Shown here piece after piece: positions 27,257 through 35,062 of a stretch of 35,062 nt of DNA. The stretch is from Thiobacillus sp. (GTDB taxonomy: Bacteria; Pseudomonadota; Gammaproteobacteria; Burkholderiales; Thiobacillaceae). Numbering within the stretch: position 1 is the stretch's first letter; the number at the start of each line of letters is the position of its first letter. The notes under the pieces are model-generated. The model was not told the origin of the DNA and did no database searches. It worked only from the letters and a program-made list of their open reading frames with translations. The stretch is taken from contig JADFDN010000021.1 in assembly GCA_018262815.1 (NCBI GenBank), positions 1 to 35,062 on the forward strand. Reading direction: 5' to 3'. Both the position numbers and the translations under genes were made by a program.

Positions 27257-27991
27257 ATGTCCGACCCCGTCCGCCTTTCGAAGCTGATGTCCGAGCGCGG
27301 CCTGTGTTCGCGCCGCGAAGCCGACAGCTATATCGAGCGCGGGCTGGTATTCGTCGACGGCAAGCGCGTCAGCGAACTCGGCACCAAGGTCGATCCCGAC
27401 TGCGCGATCCGCCTCGACACTGCCGCCAGCGTGCAGCAACAGCAACGCGCGACGATCCTGCTGCACAAACCGGTCGGCTATGTGTCAGGGCAGCCGGAAC
27501 CGGGCTATCAGCCGGCGGTGACGCTGGTCCGGCCCGAAACCCAGTGGCAGGACGGTCGCGCGAATCAGGCGTTCCATCCCGCGCACCTCAGGGGCCTGGC
27601 GCCGGCCGGGCGGCTCGACATCGATTCCACCGGCCTGCTGGTGCTGACGCAGGACGGGCGCATCGCCAGACAGCTGATCGGCGAAGACTCGGATATCGAG
27701 AAGGAATATCTGGTCCGGGTCGAGGGCCGGCTCGACGACCGCGGCCTCGCCCTGCTCAACCACGGTCTCTCGCTCGACGGCCGTAAGCTGCGCCCGGCCA
27801 GGGTCGGCTGGCAGAATGCCGACCAGTTGCGCTTCATCCTGAAGGAGGGCCGCAAGCGCCAGATCCGCCGCATGTGCGAACTGGTCGGACTGAAAGTGGT
27901 GGGGCTGAAGCGCGTACGCATCGGTCGCGTGCGCCTCGGCGACCTGCCCGCGGGACAATGGCGCTACCTGCGCCCGGATGAGCGGTTTTGA
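27257..27991 (+). CDS. rRNA pseudouridine synthase (RsuA/RluE/RluF type)
   Basis: 244-residue enzyme that converts uridine to pseudouridine in rRNA. An S4 RNA-binding domain (residues 4-60: [18 protein letters not shown]) is followed by the catalytic domain, with [11 protein letters not shown] at 68-78 and the catalytic aspartate D121 in [11 protein letters not shown]. The C-terminal [23 protein letters not shown] is the family motif. The pattern is closest to RluF from memory, but the target uridine cannot be assigned. It starts one base after the uvrA stop (TAGG-ATG), so it is coupled. Gap 27992-28103 has no clear terminator. Confidence 0.9.
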   Translation: MSDPVRLSKLMSERGLCSRREADSYIERGLVFVDGKRVSELGTKVDPDCAIRLDTAASVQQQQRATILLHKPVGYVSGQPEPGYQPAVTLVRPETQWQDGRANQAFHPAHLRGLAPAGRLDIDSTGLLVLTQDGRIARQLIGEDSDIEKEYLVRVEGRLDDRGLALLNHGLSLDGRKLRPARVGWQNADQLRFILKEGRKRQIRRMCELVGLKVVGLKRVRIGRVRLGDLPAGQWRYLRPDERF

Positions 27992-28103
27992 CAAAAAACA
28001 TCAATAAGCTTGTCCCGCAGGCGTTTTGCCGTTATTAATAAGAGTTGCGAGTTGCCAGACTCGCAGTTCCTTTACTTTCAATCCACACCAGGGAGATACA
28101 TCC

Positions 28104-28403
28104 ATGCAATCGAAACTTCTCGTCGCACTGTTCGCCGCCCTCGCACTGACCGCCTGCCAGAAGGCTGAAGAAGCCTCCGCCCCGGCCATGGAGCAAGCCC
28201 AGGAAGCCGCGGACGCTGCTGCCGACTCCGCCGCTGATGCCGCAGGTTCAGCCGCCGATGCAGCGGCGGCTTCTGCCGAAGCCGCGGGTGATGCCGCCGC
28301 TGCCGCGGGTGACGCCGCTGCCGATGCCGCAGCCGAGACCGCCCAGGATGCCGCCGACACGGCACAAGAGATGGCCGATGAGGCCAAGGACGCTGCCAAG
28401 TAA
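28104..28403 (+). CDS. Alanine-rich small lipoprotein
   Basis: 99 residues. The lipobox LTAC with C18 follows a short signal peptide, so the mature protein is lipid-anchored, about 82 residues. The rest is almost all Ala with Glu, Asp, Gln and Ser in a short periodic pattern (AADAAADSAADAAG and similar), predicted as one long amphipathic helix or coiled coil, recalling Lpp or LEA-like proteins. No cysteines, no aromatic residues. Function unknown; a periplasmic spacer or stress-protective helix is possible. Good ribosome binding site (AGGGAG). It is monocistronic with a strong terminator. Its low-complexity makes database hits unreliable. Confidence 0.8.
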   Translation: MQSKLLVALFAALALTACQKAEEASAPAMEQAQEAADAAADSAADAAGSAADAAAASAEAAGDAAAAAGDAAADAAAETAQDAADTAQEMADEAKDAAK

Positions 28404-28426
28404 TCGTTCCGTATCAGCTCGTGCAG

Positions 28427-28456
28427 ACGGCCAGGTTTACCTGGCCGTTTTTGTTT
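28427..28456 (+). terminator. Terminator of the alanine-rich lipoprotein gene
   Basis: Perfect 9-bp stem ACGGCCAGG / CCTGGCCGT, TTTA loop, then TTTTGTTT. It separates the lipoprotein gene from the RND operon. Confidence 0.93.
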
Positions 28457-28518
28457 GGCGTCGCCGGCTCGAAACACCAGCCGCTACAATTCAGCCAATC
28501 CCATTTTTCGTTCCCGCC

Positions 28519-29514
28519 ATGCGTCCTGTCATCTGCCTGTTCGCCCTGTTGTGCATGCCCGCGCTGGCCGCACCGCCAGTTGCCGTCAAGAGCCAACGAC
28601 TGGCCGAGCTGGCCATCCATCCCGTGCGCGAGGCATCGGCGCAGGTGGTATCGCTCAACCTTGCCAAACTCGCGGCCGAGCTGTCCGCCCGCATCGACCG
28701 CATCCCGGTGGAACCCGGCCAACGCATCGCCCGGGGCGCGGTGGTGGCGCAACTCGATTGCGCCGATACGCGAATTGCCGCGCAACGCGCGCAAGCCGCG
28801 CTGGAATCGTCGCAGGCACGCCTCAGGCTTGCCCAGCTGCAGTTGCAGCGAAGCACGGAGCTGGCCGCCAAAAACTTCATCTCAAGCGATGCGCTCGACG
28901 CGAAGAAAACCGAGGTCGCAGTGATCGCGGCCGAGGTCAGGCTTGACACCGCAGCGCGCGCCGCCTCCCGGCGCGACGTCGGCAAGTGCACGTTGCGCAG
29001 CCCCTTCCCCGCGATCGTGGAAACCCGGCTGGCGCAGGTCGGCGAGCTGGCGAGCCCCGGCACTCCCATCGTGCAGCTGTGGGACACCTCGCGCCTGCAG
29101 CTATCCGTGCAATTGCAGGCCGGCGATGCCGAGCGGCTGACGCAAGCCAGTCCGGCGTTCATCAGCCAGGGCCGCGAATATGCCGTGAAGCTGTTGCGCA
29201 TCTCGCCAGCGATGAACCTTGCTTCGCGTACCCGCGAAGCAAGGTTCATTTTTCCAAAAGCCGCCCCGGCACCAGGCAGCAACGGCGTACTGCGCTGGCG
29301 CGATCCGCGCCCCTTCGTGCCGGCGGATTACCTGATCCGGCGCAACGGCAGGCTCGGCGTGTTTGTCGTCAGTCAGGGGCGCGCACATTTCGTACCCTTG
29401 CCCGGTGCGCAGGAAGGCCGGCCGGCAACGGTTGCGGCCTTGCCGGCGGATGCCGCACTTGTCACCGACGGCCGCTTTGCCCTGCAGGACGGCATGGCGG
29501 TGACGTCGCGCTGA
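28519..29514 (+). CDS. RND efflux periplasmic adaptor (membrane fusion protein)
   Basis: 331-residue periplasmic adaptor linking an RND pump to an outer-membrane channel. Signal peptide MRPVICLFALLCMPALA; biotinyl-lipoyl half RIPVEPGQRIARGAVVAQLD; an alpha-helical hairpin around residues 85-145; second lipoyl half LRSPFPAIVETRLAQVGELASPG; then beta-barrel and membrane-proximal domains. It lacks the N-terminal lipobox of AcrA. ATG at 28519 is preceded by no clear ribosome binding site but a TACAAT box (28485-28490). The RND gene follows after 10 nt. A perfect hairpin with T5 lies inside the gene at 29212-29253. Confidence 0.88.
   Translation: MRPVICLFALLCMPALAAPPVAVKSQRLAELAIHPVREASAQVVSLNLAKLAAELSARIDRIPVEPGQRIARGAVVAQLDCADTRIAAQRAQAALESSQARLRLAQLQLQRSTELAAKNFISSDALDAKKTEVAVIAAEVRLDTAARAASRRDVGKCTLRSPFPAIVETRLAQVGELASPGTPIVQLWDTSRLQLSVQLQAGDAERLTQASPAFISQGREYAVKLLRISPAMNLASRTREARFIFPKAAPAPGSNGVLRWRDPRPFVPADYLIRRNGRLGVFVVSQGRAHFVPLPGAQEGRPATVAALPADAALVTDGRFALQDGMAVTSR
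29212..29253 (+). repeat. Perfect 17-bp inverted repeat followed by T5, inside the adaptor gene
   Basis: ATGAACCTTGCTTCGCG (29212-29228), loop TACC, CGCGAAGCAAGGTTCAT (29233-29249), then a T run to 29253. It looks like an intrinsic terminator on the plus strand, yet it is in frame and encodes MNLASRTREARFIF. It is close to the 3' end of the adaptor gene and upstream of the pump gene. Confidence 0.9.
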
Positions 29515-29524
29515 TGCCGCCCCC

Positions 29525-32500
29525 ATGAGTCCCTACGCGCGCTTCATCACCAACCACCCGCTGGCGAATGTGTCCTTCGCGGTGATCCTGCTGCTCGGCG
29601 TGCTGGGCTACCTCGGCATGCCGCGCGAGCAGGATCCGGAAATCAACTTCAACTGGCTGGTGGTGAACACCGTGCTGCCGGGTGCCGCGGCCGAGGACGT
29701 CGAGAAGAAGGTCACCGATCCGCTGGAAGAAGCGATCCGCACGCTGCCCGACATCCGCTTCGTGTCCAGCACCAGTCGCGACAATTCCTCGATCATCCTG
29801 GTGCGCTTCCGCGAGGTGTCCGAACGCCAGTTCGACAAGCACGTGACCGACCTGCGGCGGCTGGTGCAGAACAAGTACAACAGCGATCTGCCGGACGACG
29901 CGAAGGAACCCGATGTGCAGGAGATCACCACGTCGAACGGTTTTCCGACGGCGATGGTGCTGCTGACGGGCCCCGCCAACGACGAACGCCTGCGCCGCAC
30001 CGCCCGGCAGATTGAGGACGATATCGAGCGCCTCCCCGGCGTCGACCGGGTGCTGGCGACCGGCCAGAACGATCCCGAATTGCGGGTGGAATTTTCGCCC
30101 CATGAGGTCGCGGCACGCGGGCTGACGGCGGTACAGATCGCCGACGCGGTGCGTGCCTGGTTCCGCGACACCTTTGCCGGCCGGGCGCGGGTGGGCGAGG
30201 ACGACTGGCTGGTGCGGGTGATCGGCGAGCAGCCCGACGCCGACTATCTGGGCCGCCTGACGGTGCTTTCGCCCAGTCTGGGCTCGCCGGTTCCGCTGTC
30301 CGCGCTGGCAACGGTGGAAACCGCGCGCGCGCGCGCCAGCAGCCTGGCATCAAGCAACGGGCAGCCGGCGGTGATCCTGGCGGTGACCAAGAAAAGCAAG
30401 GTCAATACACTGAACCTGGTGTCCGACATCAACCGCTACATCGCCGAACGCGAAGCAGCCTTGAAGCCAGGCGGCTTTTCTCTGATGCTGTTCGACGACC
30501 AGACCGTGCCGACAAAACAGGCCATCGGGGTGATGGAAACCAATGCGCTGATCGGCCTCTTGATCGTGCTGGGATTGTGCTGGCTGTTCCTCGGCAGCCG
30601 GCTGGCGATGCTGGTCAGCCTGGGCATTCCCTTTTCTCTGGCGGGCGCGTTCGCCATCCTGTATGCCTTCGATTTCACCCTGAGCATCCCGGTGCTGCTC
30701 GGCATCGTCATCGCGCTGGGCATGCTGGTGGACGACGCCGTGGTGATCACCGAAGCCATCTATTACCGCATCGCGCGCGGGGCAGAGGCACTGCCGGCGA
30801 CGCTCGACGCCATTCGCGAAGTCGGCCTGCCGGTGCTGGCGGCGGTCGCCACCACCATCGCCGCCTTCCTGCCGCTGATGCTGATGCCCGGGATCGTCGG
30901 CAAGTTCATGCTGCTGGTGCCGCTGGTGGTGACGCTGGCGCTCAGCATCAGCCTGCTCGAGGCCTACTGGATGATGCCAGCGCACGTGGTGGGGCTGAAG
31001 CTCAACTTCAGGAAGCCGACGCGTCTGCAGCCGGTGCGCGAGCGCCACACCCATACGCTGCGGTTGAAATACACCCGCTTGCTGGTCAGGCTCATGCGGC
31101 ATCCGTGGATCAGCGGGCTGGTCGTGCTGACCCTGTTCGTCGGCGCCGTGGCGCTGGTGGCCAGCGGCGCAGTGCGCACACAGTTCTTCGCCTTCGACCC
31201 GATCCGCCTGTTCTACGTCAACATCGACATGCCGAGCGGCAGCGCCATCGACGTCACCCTGCGCGAGACGGCCAGGGTGGAAGCGGTGGTGCGCCGGCAC
31301 CTGAATGCAGGCGAGGCCCGCGGGGTGACGAGTTACGCCGGGATGAAATGGACCGACACCGAGCCGCTGTATGGCGAATCCTATGGCCAGGTCAGCGTAT
31401 CGCTCAATCCGCGCGGAGAGGACATGCGCGAGGTCGGCGAAGTGGTGGACGCGATGCGGCAGGAGATCGAAGCCCTGCCCACTCCGGGCAAGATTTCCTT
31501 CACCCAGCTTTCCGGAGGACCGCCGGCAGCCAAGGCCATCAAGCTGCGGCTTCGAGGCGACGACGTCGACGAGTTGCGGGCGGCCGCGCAGGAACTGAAG
31601 CAGGCCGTGATCAGGATCGACGGCACCCGCGATGTCACCGACGACGATTTGCCGGGACGGCCGCAGATGGTGTTGGAGCTTGATGCGGACGCCCTGAAAA
31701 ACGCCGGGCTCGATCCCGCCACGGTGGCGCGGCTGGTGCGTCTGCACACGGAGGGCGAAATCATCACCGAGACGCGCGACCGCGGCGACAAGATCGAAGT
31801 GCGGGTACGCGGCGCCACACCGAATCAAGGCGGGGCCCATCATGGCGGGGCCAGCCAGGACACGCTCACCGACATCCAGCAGCTGCTGGCCGACCCGGTG
31901 GCGCTGCCCGGTGGCGGCACCACCACGCTGGGTGCGCTGGTGCATGCCGACACCCGGATCGGCTCCGGCGGCATCAAGCACTACAACCTCAAGCGCGCGA
32001 TCACGATCGAATCCGATCTCGACAAGGAACGCATCGACACGGTGGAGGCGAATACGCAGATCGCTGCGCAGTGGGACTCCATGGAGGCGCGCTATCCGAA
32101 TACCCGCATCGATTTCTCCGGCGAGCTGGACGACATCAACGAGAGCCTGGACGCGATGAAAATGCTGTTCCTGTTGGGGATCGGCCTGATCTACCTCATT
32201 CTCGCCGCGCAGTTCCGCTCCTACTGGCAGCCGCTGCTGATCCTGCTGACGGTGCCGATGGCCTTCACCGGCGTGGTGTTCGGCCTTTTCATCACGCAGA
32301 ACCCCTTGAGCCTTTACACGCTGTACGGCGTCATCGCGCTCACCGGCATTGCGGTCAACTCGGCCATCGTGCTGATCGACGCCGCCAACGCACGGCTCGC
32401 GTCCGGCATGGGCCTGCTGCATGCCACGCTCTATGCCGCGCGCCGCCGCGTCGTCCCCATCATCATCACCACCACCACGACCATCGGCGGCCTGTTCTCG

Positions 32501-32689
32501 CTGGCCGTCGGGCTGGGCGGCAAGTCGCTGATCTGGGGGCCGATGGCGGCGAGTCTGGTGTGGGGCCTGCTGGTCGCCACCACGCTCACGCTGTTCACCA
32601 TGCCGATCCTGTTCCGGATGGCGATGCAGATCGGTCCCAGCCTGCGCGGCGGCCTGGGACGCAGGCTGCGTCGGCCGGCTGCCGCCTGA
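29525..32689 (+). CDS. RND efflux transporter permease
   Basis: 1054-residue inner-membrane pump of the AcrB/RND superfamily, twelve TM helices and two large periplasmic porter loops. TM1 is near residue 15-32; TM4 carries the proton-relay pair D403-D404 in GMLVDDAVVITEA. TM10 reads TGIAVNSAIVLID, with N945 where AcrB has the essential K940, as in some other RND branches. A His/Gly-rich insertion (NQGGAHHGGASQ) sits in the second porter loop. ATG at 29525. Substrate unknown. There is no outer-membrane factor gene and no regulator nearby; it probably shares a TolC-like channel. Glycerate kinase follows after 16 nt. Confidence 0.92.
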   Translation: MSPYARFITNHPLANVSFAVILLLGVLGYLGMPREQDPEINFNWLVVNTVLPGAAAEDVEKKVTDPLEEAIRTLPDIRFVSSTSRDNSSIILVRFREVSERQFDKHVTDLRRLVQNKYNSDLPDDAKEPDVQEITTSNGFPTAMVLLTGPANDERLRRTARQIEDDIERLPGVDRVLATGQNDPELRVEFSPHEVAARGLTAVQIADAVRAWFRDTFAGRARVGEDDWLVRVIGEQPDADYLGRLTVLSPSLGSPVPLSALATVETARARASSLASSNGQPAVILAVTKKSKVNTLNLVSDINRYIAEREAALKPGGFSLMLFDDQTVPTKQAIGVMETNALIGLLIVLGLCWLFLGSRLAMLVSLGIPFSLAGAFAILYAFDFTLSIPVLLGIVIALGMLVDDAVVITEAIYYRIARGAEALPATLDAIREVGLPVLAAVATTIAAFLPLMLMPGIVGKFMLLVPLVVTLALSISLLEAYWMMPAHVVGLKLNFRKPTRLQPVRERHTHTLRLKYTRLLVRLMRHPWISGLVVLTLFVGAVALVASGAVRTQFFAFDPIRLFYVNIDMPSGSAIDVTLRETARVEAVVRRHLNAGEARGVTSYAGMKWTDTEPLYGESYGQVSVSLNPRGEDMREVGEVVDAMRQEIEALPTPGKISFTQLSGGPPAAKAIKLRLRGDDVDELRAAAQELKQAVIRIDGTRDVTDDDLPGRPQMVLELDADALKNAGLDPATVARLVRLHTEGEIITETRDRGDKIEVRVRGATPNQGGAHHGGASQDTLTDIQQLLADPVALPGGGTTTLGALVHADTRIGSGGIKHYNLKRAITIESDLDKERIDTVEANTQIAAQWDSMEARYPNTRIDFSGELDDINESLDAMKMLFLLGIGLIYLILAAQFRSYWQPLLILLTVPMAFTGVVFGLFITQNPLSLYTLYGVIALTGIAVNSAIVLIDAANARLASGMGLLHATLYAARRRVVPIIITTTTTIGGLFSLAVGLGGKSLIWGPMAASLVWGLLVATTLTLFTMPILFRMAMQIGPSLRGGLGRRLRRPAAA

Positions 32690-32705
32690 TCCGGGGTCCG
32701 CGCCG

Positions 32706-33971
32706 ATGAAGCCACGCGATCTGCTGCTTGAATCCTTCCGCGCTGCGGTGGCCGCCGCCGATCCCGCGCACATCCTGCCACCGCACCTGCCTGCCCCGCC
32801 GCGCGGCCGTACCCTGGTGGTCGGCGGCGGCAAGGCGGCCGCCAGCATGGCGGCCGCGGTGGAAGCCCATTGGCCGGCCGACGCCCCCCTGTCCGGGCTG
32901 GTCGTCACCCGCTACCAGCACGGCCTCCCCACCCACCGCATCGAGGTCGTCGAAGCCAGCCATCCGCTGCCCGACGGACGCGGCGAGGAAGCCGCCTTGC
33001 GCATGCTGGAGATGGCGGGCCAACTGGGACCAGACGATCTGCTGCTGGCGCTGATTTCAGGCGGCGGCTCCAGCCTGCTCGCCGCGCCGGTCGAGGGCGT
33101 GACGCTCAAGGAACTGCGCCAGATGACCAAGGCGCTGCTCGGCGCGGGCGCGACCATCCACGACATCAACACCGTGCGCAAGCACCTCACCCGCCTCTCG
33201 GGCGGACGCCTGGCACGAGCGGCACGCGGTGCCCCGGGGCTGGCGTTGATCATTTCCGACGTCGTCGGCGACAATCCGACCCATATCGCGTCCGGCCCTT
33301 GCGCGCCCGATCCCACCACCTGCGCCGATGCGCTCGAACGGCTGCAGCACTTCCGGATCGCCTTGCCCGCAGGCGTCAAGGATCACCTAGAAGCTTGTGC
33401 CGCCGGCCATCGTGCCGATAGCCCCAAACCAGGTGACGCCTGTTTCGCCCGCATGGAAAACCGTGTCATCGCCAGTGCATCGAACAGTCTTGAGTCCGCG
33501 GCCCGGCATTTCGAACTGCGCGGCATTCCCGCGATCGTGCTGTCCGACTGTATCAGCGGCGATGCCCAGGCCGCGGCCAGGGAACAGGCTGCGCTGGCGC
33601 GTGCATTGGCGCGGCGGCAGCCACTCGCACTGATTTCCGGTGGCGAGACGACCGTCACGCTGCGACCGCAACACGGCCGCGGTGGCCGCAATACGGAATT
33701 TCTACTGGCGCTGGCGCTAGAACTGGCGGACACGCCTGCATGGGCGATTGCGTGCGACACCGATGGCATCGACGGCAGCGAGGACAACGCAGGGGCCGTG
33801 ATCAGCCCGGATACGCTGGTACGCGCTCGCGCGCAGGGACTGGACGCCGCCGCGTATCTGGCGAATCACGACAGCCACGGTTTTTTTTCCGCGCTGGGCG
33901 ACCTGGTCGTCAGCGGCCCCACCCGCACCAACGTCAACGATTACCGGGTGCTGCTGGTCGGCCTGGACTGA
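32706..33971 (+). CDS. Glycerate 2-kinase (GckA/TtuD, MOFRL family)
   Basis: Phosphorylates D-glycerate to 2-phosphoglycerate, feeding it into lower glycolysis. 421 residues: N-terminal DUF4147-type domain with VVGGGKAAASMA (38-49), LALISGGGSSLLAAP (114-128) and INTVRKHLTRLSGGRLA; C-terminal MOFRL domain with ISGGETTVTLR, GRGGRNTEF and ACDTDGIDGSEDNAGAV. All key blocks are intact. ATG at 32706; no strong ribosome binding site. The 16-nt distance to the RND gene suggests readthrough, but no functional link is obvious. No glyoxylate or tartrate genes are nearby. Confidence 0.93.
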   Translation: MKPRDLLLESFRAAVAAADPAHILPPHLPAPPRGRTLVVGGGKAAASMAAAVEAHWPADAPLSGLVVTRYQHGLPTHRIEVVEASHPLPDGRGEEAALRMLEMAGQLGPDDLLLALISGGGSSLLAAPVEGVTLKELRQMTKALLGAGATIHDINTVRKHLTRLSGGRLARAARGAPGLALIISDVVGDNPTHIASGPCAPDPTTCADALERLQHFRIALPAGVKDHLEACAAGHRADSPKPGDACFARMENRVIASASNSLESAARHFELRGIPAIVLSDCISGDAQAAAREQAALARALARRQPLALISGGETTVTLRPQHGRGGRNTEFLLALALELADTPAWAIACDTDGIDGSEDNAGAVISPDTLVRARAQGLDAAAYLANHDSHGFFSALGDLVVSGPTRTNVNDYRVLLVGLD

Positions 33972-33982
33972 GCGCGCTCAGT
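33967..33982. repeat. 16-bp palindrome spanning two convergent stop codons
   Basis: ACTGAGCGCGCTCAGT is a perfect palindrome. It contains the TGA of the glycerate kinase gene (33969-33971) and the TGA of the convergent SAM hydroxide adenosyltransferase gene (33978-33980 on the minus strand). No T tract. No other terminator is visible between these genes, which are six bases apart. Confidence 0.85.
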
Positions 33983-34706
33983 TGAGCCGCTGCACCTGTA
34001 CCGGGTCGCCGATCTTCAGGCCATAGGTGGTGGCAGCGCTGCCGCGATTGACCGCGAGTTCGAGCAGGCCGACGCTGTTGATGAACCAGAACCCCTCGCC
34101 CTTGCCGACGAGGCCGAAGCTGTCGCTGTGCCTGAACGGTTTCCCGGCCGAGGTGACGCGCGCATCCTTCGGCACACTGCGCACGCCGGTCCAGGCGTTG
34201 CCGTAATGGTCGATGTAGATCACCCGCGCCAGATCGTTCGCATCGAACTCGACGCTCAATTTGTCGGCGGAGCTCAACTTGTCGGTGGGAAATTCGCCGC
34301 GCGCGATGTCGGCTGCGATCAGGGCGAACAGATCGCGACCATGAAATGTGGCCGACAGCCCCTCGGGTTGCCAGGTAATGCGCCACAGCCGGGTGTCGGG
34401 ATGGCGCGCTGCGACCACCGAGAGCAGGCCGTTGTCGGGTCCGACGAACCAGCGGCCACCGGCCATCGCCACCACGGCATCACGCGGGGTGCCGACGCCG
34501 GGATCGACTACCGCCAAAAACACGCTGCCAGGCGGAAAACCGGGGGCAAACGCCGCCAGCAGATGCGCGCCTGCATGCGGATTGAAATCCGGCACCTCAT
34601 GCAGCAGGTCCACCACCTGTTGCGCGGGCGCATGTTCCGCAAGGCGCGCCTTGACCTGCCCCACATACGGATCACGCATGCCGAAATCGGTAAAAAGGAC
34701 GATCAC
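33978..34706 (-). CDS. SAM hydroxide adenosyltransferase (DUF62)
   Basis: 242-residue enzyme of the family related to fluorinase and chlorinase; members hydrolyse SAM to adenosine and methionine. The family's conserved Asp, Arg and His are present: D68 in VVDPGVG, R75, and H122 in FHGRDLF. N-terminal MIVLFTDFGMRDPYVGQVK and C-terminal VYIDHYGN-like segment (VIYIDHYGNAWTG) are typical. The chlorinase/fluorinase residues cannot be judged here; hydrolysis is the default. Start GTG at 34706 with a GGGAAAG site. It is upstream of nothing on this strand and converges on the glycerate kinase gene. Confidence 0.92.
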   Translation of the reverse strand: MIVLFTDFGMRDPYVGQVKARLAEHAPAQQVVDLLHEVPDFNPHAGAHLLAAFAPGFPPGSVFLAVVDPGVGTPRDAVVAMAGGRWFVGPDNGLLSVVAARHPDTRLWRITWQPEGLSATFHGRDLFALIAADIARGEFPTDKLSSADKLSVEFDANDLARVIYIDHYGNAWTGVRSVPKDARVTSAGKPFRHSDSFGLVGKGEGFWFINSVGLLELAVNRGSAATTYGLKIGDPVQVQRLN

Positions 34707-34798
34707 GGGGCTTTCCCAATCTAGAATCGAGGCACGACTATGCCCGACAAGTCAGGCCGGCGGCAAGCTGCCAGCCGGAGCCGCGGGCACCCAGGCAG

Positions 34799-34828
34799 AA
34801 AAAAAGCCGGGATCAACCCGGCTTTTTT
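34799..34828. terminator. Terminator of the ribosomal protein operon ending in rplQ
   Basis: A7, stem GCCGGG, loop ATCAA, stem CCCGGC, T6. Symmetric, so it can act in both directions; on the minus strand it follows the rplQ stop by 23 nt. The 69-nt interval 34707-34798 up to the SAM gene start holds no gene; it must contain that gene's promoter, which I could not define. Confidence 0.93.
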
Positions 34829-34851
34829 ACGTATCGCGGACTTGGTCCGAC

Positions 34852-35062
34852 TTACTCGGCCTCGACCGGCTCGACATCGGTCTCGGGGCGGTCAACAAGC
34901 TCGACCAGTGCCATCGGGGCGTTGTCGCCATTGCGGAAGCCGTATTTCAGGATACGCAGATAGCCGCCGGGACGGGTCTTGTAGCGCGGACCCAGTTCGC
35001 CGAACAGCTTGACGACCATCTCGCGGTCGCGCAGGCGATCGAACGCCAGACGATGGTTCGCC
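34852..35062 (-). CDS. rplQ: 50S ribosomal protein L17 (bL17), C-terminal part
   Basis: The last 69 codons of L17, running off the window edge. The frame reads [20 protein letters not shown], then [15 protein letters not shown] and [18 protein letters not shown], diagnostic of bL17. The tail ends in an acidic VEPVEAE, after which TAA at 34852-34854. rplQ usually ends the alpha operon (rpsM-rpsK-rpsD-rpoA-rplQ), so that operon is expected just beyond the window on this side. Confidence 0.97.
   Translation of the reverse strand, partial: ANHRLAFDRLRDREMVVKLFGELGPRYKTRPGGYLRILKYGFRNGDNAPMALVELVDRPETDVEPVEAE

Noticed and set aside
28047-28064. Small inverted repeat GCGAGT-N6-ACTCGC upstream of the lipoprotein gene
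   Set aside because: Six-base arms in GC-rich DNA are weak evidence; no promoter or terminator context supports it.
30321-30340. CG-alternating run in the RND gene
   Set aside because: Short and explained by Ala/Arg codons in high-GC sequence.
30350-32908. 852-codon minus-strand frame opposite the RND gene
   Set aside because: Gln/His/Arg-rich shadow of a real membrane protein gene.

Overview
The window looks like chromosomal DNA of a GC-rich betaproteobacterium. The first ~343 bases are the 5' end of a 16S rRNA gene (minus strand) whose variable regions resemble Thiobacillus / Nitrosomonadales as I remember them; no database was consulted. Gene order agrees with this: tyrS / M23 peptidase / anmK / erpA / argC / rpsI-rplM, and fmdB / DUF502 / aspS / DUF2322 / nudB / EEP / clsB, are arrangements familiar from betaproteobacteria. 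There is no phage, insertion sequence, CRISPR array or tRNA gene that I can see.

Layout. 1-7000: start of an rrn operon with a well-formed promoter, tyrS, divergent cell-wall genes (M23 endopeptidase and anhydromuramic acid kinase, overlapping by 4 nt), then erpA (Fe-S insertion), argC (arginine synthesis) and the rplM-rpsI ribosomal operon, all separated by clear hairpin terminators. 7000-12500: accessory stretch with a YdcF-like membrane protein, an OsmC-family protein, a RelE/StbE-type toxin-antitoxin pair embedded between osmC and decayed copies of the osmC 3' end, a general porin, a YpfJ zinc peptidase, a DUF433/DUF5615 toxin-antitoxin-like pair and YaiI. 12500-18050: a long minus-strand cluster fmdB - DUF502 - aspS - DUF2322 - nudB - EEP - clsB, with 1-4 nt overlaps among the last four. 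18150-24350: two tandem, homologous TonB-dependent receptors, ssb and a YajR-like MFS transporter, all on the minus strand. 24430-28000: uvrA and an rRNA pseudouridine synthase. 28100-34700: an alanine-rich lipoprotein, a two-gene RND efflux system without its own outer-membrane channel, a glycerate 2-kinase, and a convergent SAM hydroxide adenosyltransferase. The window ends inside rplQ.

Most of the window is housekeeping, and I found no complete new multi-gene system. The less expected signals are: (i) the 8.06-9.09 kb locus, where a toxin-antitoxin cassette is bracketed by duplicated osmC 3' ends and similar terminators, one copy carrying a clean 42-nt deletion between 9-nt repeats; (ii) a perfect 17-bp inverted repeat followed by T5 inside the RND adaptor gene, built like an intrinsic terminator in coding sequence; (iii) inverted repeats lying on the erpA and fmdB promoters; (iv) a hairpin covering the rplM ribosome binding site; (v) overlapping palindromes in the porin leader; (vi) an rrn UP-element candidate overlapping the last codons of tyrS. 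Several genes share a TACAAT -10-like box a short way upstream of the start.
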